The notes: generated from the sequence alone by a model not told the origin. 64,000 bases of DNA from FEN-1297 sp021817845 (GCA_021817845.1 JAKAFW010000006.1:1-64000); one strand, 5' to 3'; counted from the first letter of the stretch, positions 36,342 to 45,208 are shown. Numbers and translations: made by a program.

Positions 36342-37159
36342 AATATTTAATAAAATTGGAAAATATCTGTTACTCGGTAGACGACTCAACTCATTCGAGT
36401 AAAGGCGGAGCGAAAAAAATAATATTAAATAATATCAGCTTGAATTTAGAGAAAGGAAAAATTTTAGGAATTGCCGGGGAATCGGGAAGCGGTAAAACTT
36501 CTCTTGCAAAAATAATAGCCGGCATAAACAAATCGTATGATGGGAAAATCATTTATAATTTTTCCGGAGAATGGAAAAGAACAAAAACGAATCCAGTCCA
36601 GATTCTCTTTCAAAACAACGGAGAAATATTAAACCCTCTTCGGCAGATTGAATCGATAGTTAAGGAAACTTTGAGAATCCGTCACCAGACTAAAAATGTT
36701 GAATCCGAAAAGGAAAAGATATTCGAATCATTAAACATTTCAGAATTAGTAAGAAAGAAAAAAGGATATGAACTAAGCGGAGGCGAACAGCAGCGCGCAG
36801 CATTTGCAAGAATACTTGCCACTAATCCCGAATTACTAATCCTTGATGAGCCTTTTTCTGCACAGGATCCGGAATCTCAGTTGAATCTTTTAAATCTTTT
36901 TAAGAAGATTAACCATGAATATAAAATCACAATGATATGCATTGCACATAATCTTTCTATTCTTAATAAGCTTTGCGATGAAATGATAATCTTATATAAA
37001 GGAAGCATAGTTGAAAAATCTTCCACACAAGAGTTGTTTTCTTACCCAAAACATCCCTATACGAAATTTCTTTTGAAAGCAGGGAACTACAGTTTGAATT
37101 ATGAAGAATTAAGTGCAACAAAATGGAAGGATGAAGAAAATAACAGTACAATAGAATGA
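36332..37159 (+). CDS. Peptide-type ABC transporter ATPase (OppF-like)
   Basis: A 275-residue ATPase: Walker A GESGSGKTS, Q-loop LFQNNGE, signature ELSGGEQQR, Walker B LLILDEPFSAQD, switch histidine in CIAHNLS. The C-terminal FSYPKHPYTKFLLKA is the hallmark of the OppF/DppF C-terminal motif, which supports peptide-type transport. It partners OppD in the heterodimeric motor for OppB/OppC. A start two codons later (the internal Met3) is possible. Confidence 0.9.
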   Translation: MEMKYLIKLENICYSVDDSTHSSKGGAKKIILNNISLNLEKGKILGIAGESGSGKTSLAKIIAGINKSYDGKIIYNFSGEWKRTKTNPVQILFQNNGEILNPLRQIESIVKETLRIRHQTKNVESEKEKIFESLNISELVRKKKGYELSGGEQQRAAFARILATNPELLILDEPFSAQDPESQLNLLNLFKKINHEYKITMICIAHNLSILNKLCDEMIILYKGSIVEKSSTQELFSYPKHPYTKFLLKAGNYSLNYEELSATKWKDEENNSTIE

Positions 37160-37226
37160 TTATACATTTATTTGTACAACATGATTTCTTTTATTTTTTT
37201 AATATAAATATTTAAACGAACTACTA

Positions 37227-37694
37227 ATGTCTAAAACAAATGCAATTAGAATTTTAGAATTTAATAATATTTTTTACACAGCTCACACGTATGATGTTGA
37301 AGAAGAAGATTTAAGCGGTGAAACAGTTGCTCGTAAGATTGGCGTTGCGGGAGAATCTGTTTTCAAAACTCTTGTAACAACGGGCGATAAAACGGGCATA
37401 AATATCTTCTGCATCCCCGTAACGGCAGAATTGAATCTGAAAAAGGCTGCTGGATGCAGTGGTAATAAAAAAGTGGAAATGATAAAGACAAAGGATCTTT
37501 TCAATATAACAGGTTACATAAGAGGCGGCTGCTCCCCAATAGGTATGAAGAAGAATTTTCCGACTTTCATCGAAGAAACTTGTCAGTTGTTTGACAGAAT
37601 TTATGTGAGCGCCGGAGTAAGAGGAATGCAAGTATCCATTTCGCCAATTGATTTGAAGAATATTTCTGGTGCTGAATTTGCTGATCTAATTTGA
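37227..37694 (+). CDS. ybaK: Cys-tRNA(Pro)/Cys-tRNA(Cys) deacylase
   Basis: A 155-residue YbaK/EbsC editing protein that hydrolyses mischarged Cys-tRNA(Pro). Visible features: N-terminal KTNAIRILEFNNIFYTAHTY, the GESVFKTLVTTGD segment containing the conserved lysine, FCIPVTAELNLKKAA, and the GYIRGGCSPIGMKK loop characteristic of the family. Length is normal. It follows oppF by 67 bp and might be read from that transcript, but its role is in translation fidelity. Confidence 0.92.
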   Translation: MSKTNAIRILEFNNIFYTAHTYDVEEEDLSGETVARKIGVAGESVFKTLVTTGDKTGINIFCIPVTAELNLKKAAGCSGNKKVEMIKTKDLFNITGYIRGGCSPIGMKKNFPTFIEETCQLFDRIYVSAGVRGMQVSISPIDLKNISGAEFADLI

Positions 37695-37726
37695 AGTTTT
37701 GAAACATTTTCGCCTAAATTAGTATG

Positions 37727-37840
37727 TAACTGATGTTACGCAACCCTAGGAAAATTGGAGTGGTGGAATGATAGAATGGTTGGAAATTCCACAACATTCC
37801 GCTTGGTTTAAAAGAGGAGTTATTGGTTGTGGCCTAAATT
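37727..37840. repeat. Palindromic MITE-like element, class A, copy 2
   Basis: Begins TAACTGATGTTACGCAACC, then the class-A core CCTAGGAAAATTGGAGTGG and an imperfect hairpin GGAATG...CATTCC (37766-37800). A matching right end was not found, so its limit is approximate. GCCTAAATT occurs on both sides (37712-37720 and 37832-37840), possibly a 9-bp target duplication. It lies between ybaK and the 54-residue gene. Confidence 0.55.
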
Positions 37841-37945
37841 CGCCAAATCAAATTAAACTTTTTGTTATGTTTATAAATTTTGTTCCTTTTATTTAAAAAT
37901 GGTATTAGCTATATTTGAAGCCATAAAAATGCAAGGAGTGTAAAA

Positions 37946-38110
37946 ATGGCAAAACAACAATCGTTCGCCGATAAAGCAAAGGCTAAAAAGAAAGTAGACG
38001 GCGTGAATGTTAAACTGATTAAAACGGTTAAAACATCAAAAGGTTCTTTCAAATTCAACGAAAGATTTGTTAAGCTGGACGACATAAGTAAAGTGTCTGA
38101 ATTAAAATAA
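37946..38110 (+). CDS. Small basic protein of 54 aa, unknown function
   Basis: A short gene well supported by signals: AAGGAG at 37933-37938, 7 nt before ATG, and a strong terminator 8 bp after the stop. The product starts MAKQQSFADKAKAKKK and continues VDGVNVKLIKTVKTSKGSFK, FNERFVKLDD and ISKVSELK. It is about 30 percent lysine/arginine and has no signal peptide or membrane span. The pattern (basic head, then a short beta-rich segment) is like the small ribosome- or nucleic-acid-associated proteins of Bacteroidota, such as DUF4295 proteins, but I cannot assign it to one. It is monocistronic. Confidence 0.75.
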   Translation: MAKQQSFADKAKAKKKVDGVNVKLIKTVKTSKGSFKFNERFVKLDDISKVSELK

Positions 38111-38118
38111 CAAAAATT

Positions 38119-38144
38119 AAGCGGTAATAGACCGCTTTTTTTTT
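38119..38144 (+). terminator. Rho-independent terminator
   Basis: AAGCGGT-AATAG-ACCGCTT followed by seven T, immediately after the 54-residue gene. Confidence 0.9.
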
Positions 38145-38158
38145 GAATAAAAAGTAAA

Positions 38159-38677
38159 TTATTTTTCAAACAATTCCAGACTTAACCCGCCTTCGAGTTC
38201 AAGTAACTTTTCTTTTATATCCAATCCGCCAGAATAACCACCTAACTTCCCGTTTGAGTTAATAACTCGATGGCATGGGATAATAATTGACACCGGATTT
38301 GATCCATTAGCTTTGCCAACTGCCCGAACTGCTTTAGGATTACCAATATTTTCTGCCAACATTTGGTAGGAGATCGTTGCTCCGTATGGTATTTGCATCA
38401 GTTGCTGCCAGACTTTTTTTTGAAATTCCGTTCCATGAATATCCAGCGGTACCGAGAACTTTTTCCTCTCGCGATTGAAGTATTCTGTAAGTTGATTGAA
38501 TACGTAAAACATGTAAGGATCGTCCGGATGAAGTTTTGTAACAACGGCATTTTTAAGAGTGATGTCTTTCTTGTTCACAAAAAGATATCTTATACCTTTC
38601 TGCGAAGTAAAGACATTAAATTGTATTCCGGATATTTTTAAGGAGGCAGTATATAAGATTTTGTTTTCTTCCATCAT
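38159..38677 (-). CDS. ogt: Methylated-DNA--protein-cysteine methyltransferase
   Basis: Repairs O6-methylguanine by transferring the alkyl group to its own cysteine. A 172-residue protein with the active-site IIPCHRVI (Cys in PCHRV) followed by GKLGGYSGGLDIKEKLLELE, and the DNA-contact segment GTEFQKKVWQQLMQIPYG plus TISYQMLAENIGNPKAVRAVG. The N-terminal domain is ordinary for the Ogt type, and there is no fused Ada regulatory domain. Confidence 0.93.
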   Translation of the reverse strand: MMEENKILYTASLKISGIQFNVFTSQKGIRYLFVNKKDITLKNAVVTKLHPDDPYMFYVFNQLTEYFNRERKKFSVPLDIHGTEFQKKVWQQLMQIPYGATISYQMLAENIGNPKAVRAVGKANGSNPVSIIIPCHRVINSNGKLGGYSGGLDIKEKLLELEGGLSLELFEK

Positions 38678-38777
38678 AAGAGCTTGTTTGTACGATGGAA
38701 ATTTATATAAAAAGAAATTAAAAAGGGGAAGAAATATTTTTTATTCTCTTCCCCGGCAAAAATCAGGAATAGATTAT

Positions 38778-39320
38778 TTATGCGGCTTCCACTTCAAGTG
38801 CCGGATGAACATCTCTTTTAAGCAAACCTTCTATTGCAGTCAATGTGCCGCTGATAGCTGTCGGACAACTTCCGCAAGCGCCCTGATAGTGAATTTTAAC
38901 TTTGAATCCCTCAAGTCCGATAACCTGGAGCCCGCCGCCATCCCCGGCTAAAGCTGGTCTAACTCTTTCATCTAAAATTAGATTTATCTGTTTTAAAAGT
39001 TCTCCAGCATTTTCATCATTTGATTGAACCTCTTTTTCAGCGGGGATTAAAGACCTATCAAACATCTTTATGAAATTTATAAATGGTTTTTGAATTTGTA
39101 CCCAGCTTGTCTGTTTGTCTTTTTCAATTGTTATAAATTTATCCATATAAAAAACTGAAACAACTCCTTCGATTTTAAATATTCCGTTTGCTAAAGGATC
39201 GTTTTCGGCTTCTTGTTTATTATGAAATTGCCGTGTTTCAAAGTTCAATATTTTTTCATTCAAAATAAATTTTAATGCATGGGGGTTTGGCGTCAATTCA
39301 ACATCAGTTACTGATAACAT
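38778..39320 (-). CDS. NifU/Nfu-type iron-sulfur carrier
   Basis: A 180-residue two-domain protein. Residues 1-90 match the Nfu N-terminal domain (ELTPNPHALKFILNEKIL, DPLANGIFKIEGVVSVFYMDKFITI). Residues about 105-180 form the NifU C-terminal domain with the cluster-binding C-x2-C in GACGSCPTAISGTLTAIEGLL, preceded by RPALAGDGGGLQVIGL. It receives and delivers [4Fe-4S] clusters. No other iron-sulfur assembly genes are nearby. Confidence 0.93.
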   Translation of the reverse strand: MLSVTDVELTPNPHALKFILNEKILNFETRQFHNKQEAENDPLANGIFKIEGVVSVFYMDKFITIEKDKQTSWVQIQKPFINFIKMFDRSLIPAEKEVQSNDENAGELLKQINLILDERVRPALAGDGGGLQVIGLEGFKVKIHYQGACGSCPTAISGTLTAIEGLLKRDVHPALEVEAA

Positions 39321-39433
39321 ATTTATTCTCCAAAATTTTTGCTCAAAAATATTATAAGTTCACTTGTAGTTCAAGGTAAAATTGCACTTTTGTAACTTGA
39401 AATACTATTGTTTCATCTTAACGGTATAAATTA

Positions 39434-39567
39434 TTAGCTCATATTATGCATTCCACATGAAAAACTTAACCACTAAGGCACAAAATTTTAACATGGTCAC
39501 TGAAATAAAATTCCGAGGTTTAGGAAAAAACTCGGAGTTTTCTCATTATGTTGAATGTGAATTATTA
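39434..39567. repeat. Palindromic MITE-like element, class B, copy 2
   Basis: Left end TTAGCTCATATTATGCA (39434-39450); right end reversed TAATAATTCACATTCAA; the hairpin TCCGAGGTTT-AGGA-AAAAACTCGGA at 39512-39536 is a decayed copy of the stem at 77-102. It also contains CCACTAAGGCACAAA, a phrase shared with the repeat at about 51015-51035. It lies just before asparaginase and creates a spurious N-terminal extension of its frame. Confidence 0.6.
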
Positions 39568-39618
39568 ATAAAAAAACGAAAACTTTGTATATATTTTAAA
39601 TTAAAAAAAGATTTGACT

Positions 39619-40593
39619 ATGAAAAACATTTTAGTAGTATTTACAGGGGGCACTTTTTCTATGATGATAGACGAAAGTACTGGCAGCGCTGTGCCACGAT
39701 ATTCAGGGGAAGAGCTTTTAATAAAAATTCCGGAAGCAAAAAATCTTGCCAATATTACCTGTTATGACTTTGGAAAATATCCCGGTCCACACATGACTCC
39801 GGAATTAATGTTTCAGCTTTCAAAAAAAATTAGAGAGTTGATTAAAGCCGATAATTACGATGGAGTAATCGTTACTCACGGAACAGACACGCTTGAAGAA
39901 ACTGCATACTTCCTGGACTTATCAATTAAGACATCGCTTCCTATAGTTGTTATTGGCTCAATGAAAAACAGTTCTGAAGCAGACTGGGATGGGCCAAGAA
40001 ATCTTACAGATGCGATTCAGGTATGCCTAAATGAAAATTGTAAAAATTTGGGTGTCCTCGTTTGTCTAAACGGAGAGATTAACGCAGCAAGCGAAGTGAC
40101 AAAAACCTTTACGGAAGAAATTGACAGTTTCCGCAGCCTTGACTTTGGGGTGCTTGGTTTTGTTCAAAACGGGAGAGTAATTCTGAACAGACTGCCGCGT
40201 AAGCTTGAAACAATCGAAAGTGATACAATTGTTAGTAACGTTGATTTGATTACGGTTTACGCTGGAATGAATGAAAAGTTTTTTAAGTTTTCTGCCGATA
40301 GCGGAGCAGAGGGAATAGTTGTTGAAGCACTCGGCGTCGGTAATGTTCCTCCGGCAGCCTTTGAAGGAATTAAGTACGCGGTAGACAAAAATATCCCTGT
40401 TGTTTTGGTATCCCGATGCCCGGCTGGAGAAACTATGGATATTTACGGCTATCCCGGCGCCGGCAAATGGCTTCATAATATCGGTGTTATTTTTACGGAT
40501 TATCTCAATGGACAAAAAGCAAGAATAAAGCTAATGCTTTCGCTTGGAGTAACAAAAAATCAAGATGATTTAAGAAAGATTTTTGAGAAGTGA
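39619..40593 (+). CDS. ansA: L-asparaginase (type I/II asparaginase family)
   Basis: Hydrolyses asparagine to aspartate and ammonia. Start set at ATG 39619, directly before the family N-terminus MKNILVVFTGGTFSMMIDE, giving 324 residues, the normal length. The frame is open to 39457, but the first 54 codons from there translate a dispersed palindromic element. Catalytic threonines are in GGTFS and in VTHGTDTLEETAYF; GPRNLTDAI and GVGNVPP follow as in the family. No signal peptide, so it is cytoplasmic. Relatives include glutaminase-asparaginases and GatD, but GatE is absent. Confidence 0.9.
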   Translation: MKNILVVFTGGTFSMMIDESTGSAVPRYSGEELLIKIPEAKNLANITCYDFGKYPGPHMTPELMFQLSKKIRELIKADNYDGVIVTHGTDTLEETAYFLDLSIKTSLPIVVIGSMKNSSEADWDGPRNLTDAIQVCLNENCKNLGVLVCLNGEINAASEVTKTFTEEIDSFRSLDFGVLGFVQNGRVILNRLPRKLETIESDTIVSNVDLITVYAGMNEKFFKFSADSGAEGIVVEALGVGNVPPAAFEGIKYAVDKNIPVVLVSRCPAGETMDIYGYPGAGKWLHNIGVIFTDYLNGQKARIKLMLSLGVTKNQDDLRKIFEK

Positions 40594-40669
40594 AATTTAT
40601 CTTTTCAGCCCGTATAAAAAACATGTGCGAATCTGGTTCACTCTGATTTCAATTTTGCGATCAGCTCTT

Positions 40670-41494
40670 TCAAGAAGTAAGTGTTTCCAGATCAACTTTT
40701 TGAACTAATTTTATTTCCTGGCCGAGAAATAATTCTGCAACTTCTTTAAACTTAGTTGGTAAATCGCTCACATAAAACTCTTGACTACCAGAAGAATATT
40801 TATTTGTATGAAGGTCGACCCTGTCTAATTCTTTTTTTATAACTTCGGCTGAAGCTACACCGGAATCAATGAGTTTAACATTTTTTCCGATTACTTCCTG
40901 AATTACGCCGGACAAAATCGGGTAGTGAGTGCAACCAAGCACTAGCGTATCAATTTTCAATTTCCTCAATTCCTTTAAATATTCTTCTGCAATATCATAA
41001 GTAGCTTTGTGTCTAATCCAGCCTTCTTCTGCAAGAGGGACAAACAACGGACATTCTCTTTCATAAACTTCGATAGATGAATTTATTTTTTTTATTTCGC
41101 TTGAGTATGCCTTATTGTTTACAGTAGCTCTCGTTCCGATAACTCCAATCCGTCCGTTCTTAGTTTCCTTAGCTGCAAGAGCTGCTCCTGGCTCAATTAC
41201 ACCTATTACGGGAACGTTAAATTTTTTTCTAATCTCATCCAGTGCAACGGAAGAAACTGTATTACACGCAACTACAATTGCTTTTACATTTTTATTTATT
41301 AAAAAACGGGCATCTTGCAGACCGTATTCTATCACTGTTGCATTTGATTTAGAACCGTAGGGAACGCGTGCTGTGTCGCCGAAGTAAACTATATTTTCCG
41401 TAGGCAAAGCTGATGCAACTCTTTTCACAACCGTCAAACCGCCGATACCAGAATCAAAAACGCCAATCGGTTTTTCCTTTTCCATGAAGTTCAT
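40670..41494 (-). CDS. murI: Glutamate racemase
   Basis: Supplies D-glutamate for peptidoglycan. A 274-residue protein with GVFDSGIGGLTVV at the N-terminus, first catalytic cysteine in VVACNTVSSVAL, second in VLGCTHYPIL, and VYFGDTARVPYGSKS. Start at 41494, 9 nt after an AAGGGA site; Met4 at 41485 is the alternative. It follows glnD by 11 bp, the end of a queC-queF-glnD-murI run. Confidence 0.95.
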   Translation of the reverse strand: MNFMEKEKPIGVFDSGIGGLTVVKRVASALPTENIVYFGDTARVPYGSKSNATVIEYGLQDARFLINKNVKAIVVACNTVSSVALDEIRKKFNVPVIGVIEPGAALAAKETKNGRIGVIGTRATVNNKAYSSEIKKINSSIEVYERECPLFVPLAEEGWIRHKATYDIAEEYLKELRKLKIDTLVLGCTHYPILSGVIQEVIGKNVKLIDSGVASAEVIKKELDRVDLHTNKYSSGSQEFYVSDLPTKFKEVAELFLGQEIKLVQKVDLETLTS

Positions 41495-41505
41495 TCCAAA
41501 TTCCC

Positions 41506-44076
41506 TTACAACATTAATGTAATAGTTCCGGTTAATTCCGATTTTATAAAGTCATAATCGCTTTGCGATATTTTATTTCCGTTTCGATCAAGCACATAAA
41601 AGGAATCGACAATGTCATCTCCTTTAGTAGAAATTTTTGCCAGATAAATAATTAAACCGAGTTCGCTCATTTTTGAAGTAACCTGGTATAAAAATCCTAA
41701 ACGGTCCGGAGAAATAATATCAATGATGGTATATCTTTTATGTTTTTCAAATTCAACTTTAATTTTTCCTGTGCGTTTGAAAAATTTGCTTTCGATGCGC
41801 CACCATTTTGATTTCATTCGCGCAAATTCCTGGTTTAATTGAAGCAGCCCGGATACGACCGATTTCAAGTCGTTCTCTATTTTAGGATATCTTTCTTTAT
41901 CAATTTTTTCGTTAGTTCTAAAATCAGTAACGTTAAAAGTATCGATTACAATTCCGTCTTTACGGGTAAAGATTTTTGCGTCATGAATATTCGCATCATT
42001 GATTGAAAGCGCTCCGCAAAGCTTTGAAAGCAGCGATGGGAAATCTTTTGTAATAACCGTTATGTTAGTATAAGTATTAAACTCTTGGAAGAGCGCCGAA
42101 AGGGATACTCCTTTTTGAATTTCTTCAACATGCTTCGCAATTTCCTTTTCTGAAAATTGATGTGTGTACCCTAAGTCATTAATAGATTGAATATGATCCT
42201 TTACATTTGTCTCGGAGATAAACTGGGAGTGCTTGCTTATTTCTTTGGGAACTACGTAAACGCTTGAAATTAATAATTCCTCACCGGAAATCTGTTCTTC
42301 AATCATTGCGTGTGATTTTTTATAAAGTTCAGCAAGCAGATCACTTTTCCAAGTTGTCCACACAGCATTATTAACAGCGGAGAGATCTGCGTATGTAACC
42401 AAATATAGTAAGTCCAGTTTTTCAAGCGAATCAAATCGTGAAGTAAAGTTATTTAAAGTTTCCGGATCATTTAAATTTCTCCTGAATGCGACTTGCTCCA
42501 TGACAAGATGGTTTTTTACAAGAAAAGTTACTTTTTCAATTTCTTCTTCACTATAGCCGAGGCGGTTCATTATTGAAGCCGCCATCTCAGCACCGATAAT
42601 TTCATGCCCGGAAATATTTACAGGTTTGGCAATATCATGAAACAGCAATCCAAGGTGCAGCACTTCCTTATCCTTCATGTTGTTATAAATTTTTCCAAGT
42701 GGTGAAGGGTCTTTCTCCAACTTTTCTAAATTTTGAATTGTCATTAAAGTATGCTCGTCTGCGGTGTAGCAGTGGTAAACACCATGCTGAAGAAATCCGA
42801 TTAAGTCTCCAAATTCAGGCATAAAAGCCTTTAATACGCCCAGCTCGTTCATAACGGATAAGGTTTGTCCTACGTTTTTAGGCAGCTTTAATATTTCTCT
42901 AAAAAAAGTTGAGGATTCCATTTCAAGACCGCTGATGCCGTCAAAATTTTCAACCTTCTCAACAATCGATGAGCGTAGATTTTCATCAAAGTGAGCGCTG
43001 TAAAATCCGCGGTAGTAAAATCCCCGTAAGATATCGGAAATGGATAACTCGTTTTTCCCGTTCAGTGAAATCGTCTTTCCTTTCAAGACAAAATCAGCGT
43101 CAAGCTCTATGGATAGTGAATCCGGAAGCGGATTAGAGATTTCCTCTTGAAATTTTTTTATCATTGATTTTGAAAAGCGGTTTATAACATTAGCAGCAAT
43201 AAAATATTCGCGCATAAAAACAGCAAGAGAATCCTTTTGATGATAAAACATTCCCGATATTTTTTTTTGAGCTCCAAATTCAAAGCGGTCATTCTTTTGA
43301 TTAGAAATTAAATGAAGCAGATTTCTTACGGTCATTATCAACTTATAGCTGTCAAGAAGTCGCTTACATTCATTCGGAGTCGTATAATTATTTTCACGAA
43401 GTAAATTTATAAAAGATTCGGCTTGAGTAATTTCCGCTTGCTTATTCAAAAGCATACCATTCATTAGAACATAAATCCATTCGATTGTTTGAAAGTCCCG
43501 AAGGCCGCCGGCAGTGCTTTTAACGTTGGGTTCAAGAACTTTTGGAGAATCGCCGAATTTTTCATACCTCAGGGAAATGTCGCTGGATAATTCATTAACA
43601 AGCTTAACTTTAACATCATCTTCCATTATAGAAAAAAGAATTTTATTCCATTCTTTATAAATCTTTTCTGAGCCGAGTAAAAAGCGGGTTTCGAAAAATT
43701 GAGTAAATGTATGTAGATCTTCTTCGAGATATTTTTTTATGTCTGAAAATTCTCTTACGGTATGGGAGGCTTCGATTCCATTGTCCCAAAACTTTGTTAC
43801 AAGCTGTGCAATTTCTGTTGAATTTTCATCTACGGAACCTGTAATAAAAATTATATCAATATCCGAAAAAGGAGAAAGCTCCCTTCTGCTAAAACTTCCG
43901 GCCGAAGCAAGAACAAAATTATATTTTTTACTACCAGCTAAAGTCCTAATATGTTCTTCAACGAGGAGACTGTAATCCATACTAAATCTCAAAGCATCCA
44001 TTTGCTTTAAGTGATCATGGAAAAGTTTGTCCCTCTTGCGAATAAATTCCTGCTTGATGTTCACTGTTGAAGTCAT
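41506..44076 (-). CDS. glnD: Bifunctional PII uridylyltransferase/uridylyl-removing protein
   Basis: Nitrogen-status sensor that modifies PII proteins. An 856-residue protein in GlnD order: nucleotidyltransferase with GSFSRRELSPFSDIDIIFI near residue 65, the linking GlnE-like helical region, HD domain with HLGLLFHDIAKP, and two ACT domains at the C-terminus (ITVITKDFPSLLSKLCGALS and IDIISPDRLGFLYQVTSKM). No glnB or glnK is in the window, so the partner lies elsewhere. It lies between queF (12 bp) and murI (11 bp), probably in one transcript. Confidence 0.92.
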   Translation of the reverse strand: MTSTVNIKQEFIRKRDKLFHDHLKQMDALRFSMDYSLLVEEHIRTLAGSKKYNFVLASAGSFSRRELSPFSDIDIIFITGSVDENSTEIAQLVTKFWDNGIEASHTVREFSDIKKYLEEDLHTFTQFFETRFLLGSEKIYKEWNKILFSIMEDDVKVKLVNELSSDISLRYEKFGDSPKVLEPNVKSTAGGLRDFQTIEWIYVLMNGMLLNKQAEITQAESFINLLRENNYTTPNECKRLLDSYKLIMTVRNLLHLISNQKNDRFEFGAQKKISGMFYHQKDSLAVFMREYFIAANVINRFSKSMIKKFQEEISNPLPDSLSIELDADFVLKGKTISLNGKNELSISDILRGFYYRGFYSAHFDENLRSSIVEKVENFDGISGLEMESSTFFREILKLPKNVGQTLSVMNELGVLKAFMPEFGDLIGFLQHGVYHCYTADEHTLMTIQNLEKLEKDPSPLGKIYNNMKDKEVLHLGLLFHDIAKPVNISGHEIIGAEMAASIMNRLGYSEEEIEKVTFLVKNHLVMEQVAFRRNLNDPETLNNFTSRFDSLEKLDLLYLVTYADLSAVNNAVWTTWKSDLLAELYKKSHAMIEEQISGEELLISSVYVVPKEISKHSQFISETNVKDHIQSINDLGYTHQFSEKEIAKHVEEIQKGVSLSALFQEFNTYTNITVITKDFPSLLSKLCGALSINDANIHDAKIFTRKDGIVIDTFNVTDFRTNEKIDKERYPKIENDLKSVVSGLLQLNQEFARMKSKWWRIESKFFKRTGKIKVEFEKHKRYTIIDIISPDRLGFLYQVTSKMSELGLIIYLAKISTKGDDIVDSFYVLDRNGNKISQSDYDFIKSELTGTITLML

Positions 44077-44088
44077 ATTTTTTGGAAA

Positions 44089-44454
44089 TTAGATATTAAA
44101 ATTAGTGTCCTTAAATTCTGCTTGCACGGTTGATGAAATACCTCCGCGGACATTGAAATCAGCCGTAATGATCATGTAACGCGGCTTGCATACCTGGACA
44201 AGGTCGTCAAGTATTTTATTAGTTACGCTTTCAAAATAAATTCCGTCATTGCGATATGAGTTTAAATAAATTTTTAACGATTTTAGCTCGATACATAATT
44301 TATCCGGAATATATTTAATTGTAATTGCTGCAAAATCAGGTTGCCCAGTTTTGGGACATACGGATGTAAACTCCGGCGCTGTGTGAATTACTGTATAATT
44401 TCTGTTTGGATAAGCATTATCAAATACCTCCAACAATTTAATTTTCTCTTTCAA
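44089..44454 (-). CDS. queF: NADPH-dependent 7-cyano-7-deazaguanine reductase
   Basis: Reduces preQ0 to preQ1 in queuosine synthesis. A 121-residue unimodular (YkvM-type) QueF with the catalytic cysteine in EFTSVCPKTGQPDFA, the signature ELKSLKIYLNSYRNDGIYFE, and RYMIITADFNVRGGIS. It lies downstream of queC (61 bp gap), which makes its substrate. Confidence 0.96.
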   Translation of the reverse strand: MKEKIKLLEVFDNAYPNRNYTVIHTAPEFTSVCPKTGQPDFAAITIKYIPDKLCIELKSLKIYLNSYRNDGIYFESVTNKILDDLVQVCKPRYMIITADFNVRGGISSTVQAEFKDTNFNI

Positions 44455-44515
44455 CTTAACCTCGATTCAATGAAAAAATAAACATCACAATTTAGAACGA
44501 AAACTTTTTAATTTC

Positions 44516-45208
44516 TTAGCGATACTCCGGGCGTACTTTATATTTTATGGGATCTTCAATGCCCGCTATTTGAAAGCCCCGCAGTCTTAAAGCGCAGCTA
44601 TCACAAACACCGCAGGCTTCATCTTCATTTTGATAACAAGACCAGGTTAAATGAAGCGGCGCATTAAGTTTAATTCCTAGTTTAACAATTTCTGCTTTAG
44701 ATAAATTTATGATGGGAGTTTCAATTTTAATTTTAATTGACGTTTTAGTTCCTTCGTGAATCATTTTTTCAAAGGCATCGAAAAAAGAAGGGCGACAGTC
44801 GGGATAGCCGGAAGAGTCCTCATAAACAGCTCCAATGAAAATCTTACTTGCATTTAGAACTTCTGCCCAACTAACACAAGCTGAAAGGATATTTGCGTTT
44901 CTAAAAGGGACATATGAAGAAGGAATTTCTGCATTTGATAAGTCTGCTTTTGAAACCGCAATATTTGTATCCGTCAAAGATGATCCGCCGATTTGGGCGA
45001 GATGAGTAAAATCAATAATCAATCTTTTATCCGCGCCGTAAAAGTCGGCAATGTCGTTAAAAGATTTTAATTCCCGTTTCTCTGTTCTTTGCCCGTAATT
45101 TATATGCGCAAATGCAAGCTCATAATTTTGATTTGCTATAGCTGCCGAAACACAACTATCCATACCTCCGCTAACAGCAACAACGGCAACTTCCTTAAAA
45201 TTATTCAT
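44516..45208 (-). CDS. queC: 7-cyano-7-deazaguanine synthase
   Basis: Makes preQ0 from 7-carboxy-7-deazaguanine using ATP and ammonia. A 230-residue protein with the PP-loop AVSGGMDSCVSA near residue 12, the conserved YVPFRNANILSACVSWAE, and a zinc site in CGVCDSCALRLRGF near the C-terminus. First gene of the queC-queF-glnD-murI group. queD and queE are not in the window. Confidence 0.96.
   Translation of the reverse strand: MNNFKEVAVVAVSGGMDSCVSAAIANQNYELAFAHINYGQRTEKRELKSFNDIADFYGADKRLIIDFTHLAQIGGSSLTDTNIAVSKADLSNAEIPSSYVPFRNANILSACVSWAEVLNASKIFIGAVYEDSSGYPDCRPSFFDAFEKMIHEGTKTSIKIKIETPIINLSKAEIVKLGIKLNAPLHLTWSCYQNEDEACGVCDSCALRLRGFQIAGIEDPIKYKVRPEYR

Noticed and set aside
37909..38169. 86-codon minus-strand frame over the 54-residue gene
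   Set aside because: The opposite strand has AAGGAG, a compact basic protein and a terminator; this frame runs through that terminator and has low-complexity hydrophobic text.
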